This document shows positions 1 to 4,592 of a stretch of 7,714 bases of DNA, piece by piece. The stretch spans positions 2,444 through 10,157 of the forward strand of contig JAHEEH010000033.1 in NCBI GenBank assembly GCA_024640835.1. Reading direction: 5' to 3'. The position numbers were made by a program, and so were the translations under genes. A model generated the notes under the pieces. It did no database searches. It worked only from the letters and a program-made list of their open reading frames with translations, and was not told the DNA's origin. The stretch's first letter is position 1. Every line of letters begins with the position of its first letter. This DNA is from Bacteroidota bacterium (GTDB lineage: Bacteria > Bacteroidota > Rhodothermia > Rhodothermales > UBA10348).

Positions 1-433
1 CGACGCGTCGAGCGAATACGCCGTCGGCGAGCCGACCATTCTCGAGATCCTGCGCACCGCCGGATCCACGGTGGACGTGCGCATCGATGCGCTCATGCGG
101 AAGGACAGCCTGGACATGACGCCGGAAGATCGGGAGGCGGTGGTGGAGCACGTCCGGTCGTGCGGCATCGACCGCGTGCTGATCACGCACGGGACCGACA
201 CCATGGTCGAAACGGCCCGTGCCCTGGGAAGCATCGAGGGGAAGACCGTCGTGCTCGTCGGTTCCCTGAGCCCCGCCCGGTTCAAGGCGAGCGATGCCGA
301 GTTCAACATCGGCTTCGCGTTCGCCGCCGTTCAGATCCTCCCTCCGGGCGTGTACCTGGCGATGAACGGGCGCATCTTCCACCCGGACCGCGTGGCCAAG
401 AATCGGACCGCAAACCGGTTCGAGCCCCTGTGA
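1..433 (+). CDS. Single-domain L-asparaginase-like protein (5' end missing)
   Basis: The frame is open from base 2, so the start lies upstream; 143 residues are visible. It resembles the N-terminal catalytic domain of type I/II L-asparaginases, which hydrolyse asparagine to aspartate and ammonia. Visible family marks are SSEYAVGEP near the left edge, ITHGTDTM (bases about 182-205, holding the Thr-Asp pair of the active site) and VGSLSPARFKASDAEFN. The first catalytic threonine (TGGT motif) would lie just outside the window. The protein stops at a TGA right after the N-terminal domain (GRIFHPDRVAKNR...RFEPL). Full-length asparaginases run about 330 residues, but short proteins with this same ending and the RKDSLDMTPEDR stretch form a known single-domain group, so this is probably not a truncation. 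The lysine usually found after this point in full-length enzymes has no obvious counterpart, so real asparaginase activity is unproven. ftsX follows 70 bases downstream. Confidence 0.85.
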   Translation, partial: DASSEYAVGEPTILEILRTAGSTVDVRIDALMRKDSLDMTPEDREAVVEHVRSCGIDRVLITHGTDTMVETARALGSIEGKTVVLVGSLSPARFKASDAEFNIGFAFAAVQILPPGVYLAMNGRIFHPDRVAKNRTANRFEPL

Positions 434-451
434 GGCGCGTCGCCCGAAACA

Positions 452-474
452 TTGCGGGAGGTTCGCGCTATCTT
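452..474 (+). promoter_or_regulatory. Candidate ftsX promoter with TATCTT -10 box
   Basis: The 70-base gap between the asparaginase stop and ftsX holds TATCTT at 469-474, followed by GG. A TTGCGG lies at 452-457, only 11 bases upstream, so there is no standard -35 at 16-18 bases. The same arrangement (TATCTT with an ATT-rich hexamer 11 bases upstream) recurs before the divergent cyclase gene, which is why I list it. Transcription would begin near 481, about 20 bases before the GTG start. Confidence 0.35.
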
Positions 475-486
475 GGTCGGTCCACT

Positions 487-493
487 AAAGGGA
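487..493 (+). promoter_or_regulatory. Ribosome binding site of ftsX
   Basis: AAAGGGA lies 10 bases before the GTG at 504. It supports this GTG as the start, since no other start codon in frame lies between it and the purine stretch. Confidence 0.45.
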
Positions 494-503
494 ATCCGTA
501 CCG

Positions 504-1388
504 GTGGCCGTTCTTCCGTACACCGTCCGTGAGGGTCTGAAGGGCCTCAGGCGGGCGACCTTCGCCGCCGTCGCCTCCATGAGCGCGATGGCCGTGGCCC
601 TCGTGCTGGTCGGCACGTTCGCCATGATCATCTGGGAGGCGCGCGAGGTGGCGGACTGGCTTCGCTACCGCGTAGGGGAAATGGAGGTGTACCTGGACCT
701 GGACACCGACGACCGGACGGGTCGTGCCGTGCACGCCCGGATGCAGCTGATACCGGGCGTGGAACGGGCGGAATACATCTCGCGGGAGCGGGCCGAGGAG
801 ATCTTCCGGACGGAATTCGGCGAGGGAGCCGAGGCGTTCTTCGACGAGCCCTTCCTGCCGCCTTCGGTCCGTGTCCGCATCATGCCGACGTGGACGAACG
901 CGGACAGCATCGGCGCCCTGCGAAGTCGTTTCGAGGCGATGGACCAGGTGGACGAGGTCGAGTTCAACCAGGAGCTGCTCCTGCAGGTGCAGAGCAACCT
1001 GCAGCTCGTCACGCTGATCGGGCTCGGCGCGGGAATCCTGGTGCTGCTCGCATCGATCTTCCTGGTGGCCAACACGATCCGGCTCACCATCTACGCCCGC
1101 AGGCTCCTCATACGCACCATGAAGCTCGTGGGGGCGACGGATCGCTTCATCCGGCGTCCGTTCCTGATCGAGGGCATGGCCCAGGGCCTGATCGCGGGCG
1201 CCGTCGCCGCGGGAATCGTGTATTCGGGCGGGGCCGTGGTGATGCAGTACCTGCCGGAGCTCTTCACGGCACGCGAGAACTACCTGCCGCTGGTCGCCGC
1301 CGGCGTGGTGGTCGTCGGCGTGGTGCTCGGCTGGATGGGTTCCGCGCTGTCGGTTCGGCGCTTCATCCGGCGCGTGGCCCTGCACTGA
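504..1388 (+). CDS. ftsX: Cell-division ABC transporter membrane subunit FtsX
   Basis: This 294-residue protein has the FtsX plan. It has a short basic cytoplasmic N-terminus (YTVREGLKGLRRA), TM1 at about residues 20-44, an extracellular domain at about 45-165 and three more membrane segments at about 168-190, 225-248 and 261-283. The LPPSVRVRI stretch (118-126) and the cytoplasmic loop after TM2 (NTIRLTIYARR, then MKLVGATDRFIRRPFLIEG, ending near 224) are typical family signatures. FtsX pairs with the ATPase FtsE at the division septum and, in studied bacteria, its outer domain activates peptidoglycan hydrolases. The start is GTG with a purine-rich site 10 bases upstream. ftsE normally sits directly before ftsX; here the neighbour is an asparaginase-like gene, so ftsE must be elsewhere. 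The 3' end converges with the cyclase gene, with 3 bases between stops. Family assignment is firm. Confidence 0.95.
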   Translation: MAVLPYTVREGLKGLRRATFAAVASMSAMAVALVLVGTFAMIIWEAREVADWLRYRVGEMEVYLDLDTDDRTGRAVHARMQLIPGVERAEYISRERAEEIFRTEFGEGAEAFFDEPFLPPSVRVRIMPTWTNADSIGALRSRFEAMDQVDEVEFNQELLLQVQSNLQLVTLIGLGAGILVLLASIFLVANTIRLTIYARRLLIRTMKLVGATDRFIRRPFLIEGMAQGLIAGAVAAGIVYSGGAVVMQYLPELFTARENYLPLVAAGVVVVGVVLGWMGSALSVRRFIRRVALH

Positions 1389-1413
1389 CCGTCATTCGGG
1401 CAGCACGGCCACG
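1373..1413. terminator. Inverted repeat across convergent gene ends, possible two-way terminator
   Basis: CGTGGCC at 1373-1379 pairs perfectly with GGCCACG at 1407-1413. Inside it, CTGC (1380-1383) can pair with GCAG (1400-1403), leaving a 3-base bulge and a 16-base loop. The structure contains both stop codons (ftsX TGA, cyclase TGA). There is no T-tract on either side, so classical intrinsic termination is doubtful; such G+C-rich stems also arise by chance in this composition. Confidence 0.3.
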
Positions 1414-2180
1414 ATCCGGAGCGGGCCTCCCGATCCGCTCCTGATCTTCATCGGAAGGGCGATCACGTGGAATCCGGTCGCGGGCAGGACGTCCAGCGCC
1501 GCCACGTTCTCGAAGGCGGGTATGTCCGCGGCGAAGAGTACGCGGTGGGACGCGAAGTCGACGGAGGGACCGTGGTCGATCGACGGCGTGTCGAGCCCGA
1601 TCGCACGGATCGACCGGTGTTCGACGAGCCAGGTCGCGGCATCGGGATCCAGACCCGGGAAATGGAGCTTGCTGACGGCGTCCGCGCCGCGCTCGTCCGT
1701 GCCCATGTACGAGGCACGGTCCGGCCAGCGGGCTCCGAAACCCGTGCGCAGAAGGACGATGGTGCCGTCCGCGATCGGTCCGTTCTCGCCTTCGAACCGC
1801 TCGAAGTCCGCCACGGAGACCAGGTAATCCGGGTCGGCGGCGGCCTGCGCGGACACGTCGACGACCACGGCCGGCCCGATGAGTCGCTCGAGCGGGATTT
1901 CGTCCGTGGACGGGTGCCCCTCGGCGAAGTGGACGGGCGCGTCCAGGTGCGTTCCGCCGTGCTCCGCCGACCGGAAGCTGTTGGCCTCGTACCAGTACCC
2001 GCCCTCCGTCATGCCCTCGGAATCGACCGTGAGCTCGAAGCCGGCGGCCGTCGGCCAGTACACGGCGGTCGAGTCGAACGCGTGCGTGAGGTCTACGAGC
2101 CGTCCTCCCGGGAAGGTCCGCTCGGGCGGCGGAGTGGTGCAGGAGGCCAGGATCAGGATCAGGGGCAGCAGGCGTCGCAT
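1392..2180 (-). CDS. Cyclase / kynurenine-formamidase family lipoprotein
   Basis: A 262-residue protein of the cyclase family (PF04199 type), metal-dependent hydrolases that include bacterial kynurenine formamidase KynB and isatin hydrolase. The metal-binding signature HGGTHLDAPVHF is at residues 74-85 (H-x-G-T-H-x-D-x-P-x-H form). A second conserved block runs from GLDTPSID (195-202) through SHRVLFAADIP to the FENVA stretch near 223-227, holding the usual His and Glu. The N-terminus MRRLLPLILILASC is a lipoprotein signal with lipobox LASC and lipidation at Cys14, so the mature enzyme should be membrane-anchored outside the cytoplasm. That supports the ATG at 2180; the frame is open much further upstream, but that part would bury the signal peptide and overlaps the divergent gene. 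KynB proteins are about 210 residues and cytoplasmic. The substrate is unknown: no tryptophan-pathway genes are nearby. No clear Shine-Dalgarno is seen. Confidence 0.88.
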   Translation of the reverse strand: MRRLLPLILILASCTTPPPERTFPGGRLVDLTHAFDSTAVYWPTAAGFELTVDSEGMTEGGYWYEANSFRSAEHGGTHLDAPVHFAEGHPSTDEIPLERLIGPAVVVDVSAQAAADPDYLVSVADFERFEGENGPIADGTIVLLRTGFGARWPDRASYMGTDERGADAVSKLHFPGLDPDAATWLVEHRSIRAIGLDTPSIDHGPSVDFASHRVLFAADIPAFENVAALDVLPATGFHVIALPMKIRSGSGGPLRIVAVLPE

Positions 2181-2208
2181 GGCGGAAACCGGTCGGATGG
2201 GGCCCCGG

Positions 2209-2231
2209 AAGATACGGGCGCACAAAACGAA
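2209..2231 (-). promoter_or_regulatory. Candidate promoter of the cyclase gene
   Basis: Read on the minus strand, the 90-base divergent gap holds TATCTT (bases 2214-2209), about 29 bases before the ATG. TTCGTT (2231-2226) lies 11 bases further upstream. Spacing and -10 sequence match the candidate before ftsX. There is no consensus -35 at 16-18 bases. Evidence is the recurrence of the box, nothing more. Confidence 0.35.
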
Positions 2232-2232
2232 T

Positions 2233-2252
2233 GCGCCGGCGTTACACGGCGC
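2233..2252. repeat. Short perfect inverted repeat in the divergent gap
   Basis: GCGCCG (2233-2238) and CGGCGC (2247-2252) are exact reverse complements around an 8-base spacer. It lies 18 bases before the ATP-grasp start and just upstream of the cyclase promoter candidate, so it could be a regulator site or a leader hairpin. The motif is short and G+C-rich, so chance is a real alternative. Confidence 0.25.
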
Positions 2253-2270
2253 TTCACGACCTTCCTTTCC

Positions 2271-3275
2271 ATGCGCGTCGGCATTCTGTACGATCTCTTC
2301 GACGATTACCCGTGGCGGCCAGGGGAACCCCCGGACGCGGACGCGGAGAACGAGCCGGAGGCCACGCTGCTCGCCCTGGAGGCCGCGATCGGCCGGTTGG
2401 GACACGAGCCCGTCCGCCTGGGCACGCCCGCCCGGCTGGATCGCGATCGGCTCGGATCGATCGACGTGGCCGTGAACATCGCCGAAGGCGCCCACTCGCG
2501 GAACCGGGAGGGCTGGGCGCCGACGCTCCTCGAGATGGCCGGGGTGCCCTTCGTGGGATCCGATGCCCTGACCCTGTCGGTGAGCCTGGACAAGGCCTGG
2601 ACCAAGGACCTGGTCGCCGCGGCCGGTGTCCCGACGCCGGCGTTCCGGACGATCGGCGACGCGTCGAGTCTCGGCCCGGAGGACCTTCCGGGCCCCTTTC
2701 CGCTCTTCGTCAAGCCCCGGTACGAGGGGTCGGCGAAGGGCATCGGGCCGAACAGCCTCGTACGGGACCTTCCCGCCCTGCGAGCCGAAGTCGACCGGAT
2801 CACGCGGGACTACGGGCAGGACGCTCTCGTGGAGACCTACGTGACGGGCGGGGGAGAGTACACGGTCGCGGTCGTGGGCTCCGACCCTCCCCGGCCCCTG
2901 CCCGCGATCCAGCGCGCGGTCGAGGTGGACACCGGCATCGGTCTGCATGCGCTGGAGCGCCGTGGCGCGCCGCGCCGCGAGTGGTCGTACCGGATCGAGG
3001 GGCGGCTGGACTCCGGGCTGGAGGCGGATCTGCAGCGGCTGGCGCTCCTCGCATTCCGGAAGCTGGAGTGCCGGGATTTCGCGCGGATCGACTTCCGGGT
3101 CGACGGGAACGGCAGGCCCTGGTTCCTGGAGATCAACCCGCTTCCGACCTTCGCTCCGGACGGTACGTTCGCGGTGATCGCCGAGCTCCTGGGGCTGCCG
3201 TACGACGCCTTCCTGGCGGACCTGCTGGGCGAGGCGATCGGCCGCGCCGTTCCCGTTGCCGAGGTGTCGCCATGA
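2271..3275 (+). CDS. D-Ala-D-Ala-ligase-like ATP-grasp ligase
   Basis: A 334-residue ATP-grasp enzyme, a family that activates a carboxylate as acyl phosphate and joins it to an amine. The core is that of D-alanine-D-alanine ligases: LFVKPRYEGSAKGIG at 145-159 (ATP-binding Lys148 and the loop with Ser154), VETYVTGGGEYTVAVVG (187-203), and RDFARIDF...FLEINPLPTF (268-294) with the metal ligands Asp274, Glu287 and Asn289. It is probably not the cell-wall Ddl. The N-terminal GGxSxEhxxS motif is replaced by an acidic, proline-rich stretch (residues 11-30), the second loop serine is Ala155, and the tyrosine-bearing omega loop is not recognisable. VNIAEG (68-73) matches the VFN/NxxEG position of the family. 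The ATG at 2271 begins the MRVGILYD beta strand; no Shine-Dalgarno is visible. It overlaps the KamA-like gene by 4 bases (ATGA), so the two are very probably co-translated partners. The substrates are unknown. Confidence 0.88.
   Translation: MRVGILYDLFDDYPWRPGEPPDADAENEPEATLLALEAAIGRLGHEPVRLGTPARLDRDRLGSIDVAVNIAEGAHSRNREGWAPTLLEMAGVPFVGSDALTLSVSLDKAWTKDLVAAAGVPTPAFRTIGDASSLGPEDLPGPFPLFVKPRYEGSAKGIGPNSLVRDLPALRAEVDRITRDYGQDALVETYVTGGGEYTVAVVGSDPPRPLPAIQRAVEVDTGIGLHALERRGAPRREWSYRIEGRLDSGLEADLQRLALLAFRKLECRDFARIDFRVDGNGRPWFLEINPLPTFAPDGTFAVIAELLGLPYDAFLADLLGEAIGRAVPVAEVSP
3261..3266 (+). promoter_or_regulatory. Ribosome binding site of the KamA-like gene
   Basis: GAGGTG lies 5 bases before the ATG at 3272, inside the last codons of the ATP-grasp gene. 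It supports that start and translation coupled to the upstream gene. Confidence 0.5.
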
Positions 3276-4486
3276 AGGGGTTCCAGGGCGTGAGCACGGA
3301 CGTCTGGCGGGACTGGCGCTGGCAGATGCGCGAGCGCGTGCTGGACGAGCAGGTGCTGGCGGACCTCGTCCGGCTCACGGCCGACGAGCGGGCGGCGATC
3401 GAGGCCACGCGCGGGGTGTTTCGATGGAGCATCACGCCGTACTACGCGTCGCTCATGGATCCCGACGATCCGGCTTGCCCGGTGCGCCGGCAGGTCGTGC
3501 CATCCCTCTCGGAGGTGGAGCCCGACCTCGTTGGCGTCGTGGATCCCCTGGAGGAGATGGCCCACTCTCCGGTCCGGAACGTGATCCACAACTACCGGGA
3601 CCGCGTCGCCTTCTGCGTCACGACCGAGTGCGCGATCTACTGCCGCTACTGCCTGCGGAAGCGCATGGTGGGGGATGCCGAGCAGATGATGAGCCGGTCG
3701 GAGCTTCGGGAGGGGATCGCGTACATCGCGGCGCATCCGGAAATCCGGGACGTGCTGGTCACCGGGGGCGATCCGCTGACGTACGGCGACCGGATGCTGG
3801 ACTGGCTTCTGGGGGAGCTGCGGGCCATCGGGCACGTGGAGATCATCCGCATCGGGACGCGCATGCCCGTGAAGCTCCCGTACCGGATCGACGACGCGCT
3901 CTGCAGCGTGCTGGCCCGGCATCACCCCCTCTGGCTCAACACCCACTTCAACCATCCGAAGGAACTGACTCCCGACGCGGCGGAATCGATCGACCGCCTG
4001 CTCCGGGCGGGGGTACCGGTCGGCAACCAGACCGTCCTCCTGAAAGGCATCAACGACGACGCCGACACCCTGCGCGATCTGTTCGAGGGGCTGGTCCGGA
4101 TGCGGGTCCGCCCGTACTACCTGTACCAGTCCCAGTTGATCGGCGGAACGGCCGCGTTTCGGACCTCGATCGAGCGCGGCATGGACCTCATGGAATCGCT
4201 TCGCGGACGCACCAGCGGCTTCGCCATCCCGGTCTACGTGCTGGACACGCCGTTCGGCAAGGTCCCGCTCGATCGCTCGTGGGTCATGGGGCGCTCGGGC
4301 GACCACGTCGTCATGCGGACGACGCGGGGCGAGACGTGGGCGGAACCGAATCCGGTGCCGGTCTCCGAGGAGGGCGTGCGCGGCCGATTGCCGGAGATTC
4401 CCATGCCCGAGGGGGCGCACACGATCGCGACCGGACCGGGGGCGCGAGAGGCGGGATGGGTGGTGCAGGCGACGGATGCCGTATGA
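3272..4486 (+). CDS. KamA-family radical SAM/PLP aminomutase, non-canonical substrate site
   Basis: A 404-residue member of the lysine 2,3-aminomutase family, which uses an iron-sulfur cluster, S-adenosylmethionine and PLP to move an alpha-amino group to the beta carbon. The cluster motif CAIYCRYC gives Cys120, Cys124 and Cys127. LVTGGDPLTYGD (162-173), IRIGTRMPV (192-200), NTHFNHPKE (223-231) and LRGRTSGFAIPVYVLD (310-325) are all family blocks. Aligned by eye to Clostridium lysine aminomutase, Arg129 matches the carboxylate-binding Arg134 and Lys330 the PLP lysine Lys337. The two aspartates that hold the lysine side chain are half kept: Asp330 is Asp325, but Asp293 is Gln288 (YLYQSQL in place of YIYVCDL). 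The PGGGGK loop is shortened by two residues to PFGK. The zinc-binding cysteines of the clostridial enzyme's C-terminus are absent. Lysine is therefore doubtful as substrate; glutamate mutases also differ at these positions. It starts inside the ATP-grasp stop. Confidence 0.9.
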   Translation: MKGFQGVSTDVWRDWRWQMRERVLDEQVLADLVRLTADERAAIEATRGVFRWSITPYYASLMDPDDPACPVRRQVVPSLSEVEPDLVGVVDPLEEMAHSPVRNVIHNYRDRVAFCVTTECAIYCRYCLRKRMVGDAEQMMSRSELREGIAYIAAHPEIRDVLVTGGDPLTYGDRMLDWLLGELRAIGHVEIIRIGTRMPVKLPYRIDDALCSVLARHHPLWLNTHFNHPKELTPDAAESIDRLLRAGVPVGNQTVLLKGINDDADTLRDLFEGLVRMRVRPYYLYQSQLIGGTAAFRTSIERGMDLMESLRGRTSGFAIPVYVLDTPFGKVPLDRSWVMGRSGDHVVMRTTRGETWAEPNPVPVSEEGVRGRLPEIPMPEGAHTIATGPGAREAGWVVQATDAV

Positions 4487-4505
4487 CCCCGTTCGCAGCA
4501 CCGTT

Positions 4506-4517
4506 ATTGTTGACAAT
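4506..4517. repeat. Palindrome ATTGT-TG-ACAAT over a -35 box
   Basis: Five-base arms ATTGT (4506-4510) and ACAAT (4513-4517) flank TG and cover the TTGACA of the promoter. It is unusually A+T-rich for this window. It could be an operator half-site pair, or merely a by-product of the TTGACA hexamer. Confidence 0.3.
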
Positions 4518-4539
4518 CGGCGAGGGACCAAGGTACATT
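4510..4539 (+). promoter_or_regulatory. Sigma70-like promoter TTGACA-N18-TACATT
   Basis: A perfect TTGACA (4510-4515) and TACATT (4534-4539) are separated by 18 bases in the 106-base gap after the KamA-like gene. This is the most convincing promoter in the window. The start would be near 4546, giving a leader of about 47 bases before the ATG at 4593. It likely drives the GAF/GGDEF-like gene and deoB as one unit. Confidence 0.7.
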
Positions 4540-4592
4540 CGTCAAGCCCCTCACCTCCCTGGTTTCCGTATTCCGCGCAGCCGGCCAACCGC

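Noticed and set aside
468..1385. Minus-strand open frame opposite ftsX
   Set aside because: His/Asp/Arg-rich with no hydrophobic core; a shadow of the ftsX reading frame.
1467..2270. Upstream extension of the ATP-grasp frame through the cyclase gene
   Set aside because: The family fold begins at MRVGILYD (ATG 2271); the upstream part is an antisense shadow of the cyclase.
2181..2948. N-terminal extension of the cyclase frame up to 2948 on the minus strand
   Set aside because: It would place the lipoprotein signal in the middle of the protein and overlap the ATP-grasp gene; the ATG at 2180 gives a clean signal peptide.
2271..3275. Naming the ATP-grasp gene as ddl
   Set aside because: The N-terminal substrate motif is absent and the gene sits with an aminomutase rather than in a cell-wall cluster.
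3272..4486. Naming the radical SAM gene as lysine 2,3-aminomutase or EpmB
   Set aside because: The substrate-binding Asp293 equivalent is Gln, the PLP loop is shortened and the C-terminal zinc cysteines are missing; EpmB is also smaller and usually has an EpmA or EF-P link, not seen here.
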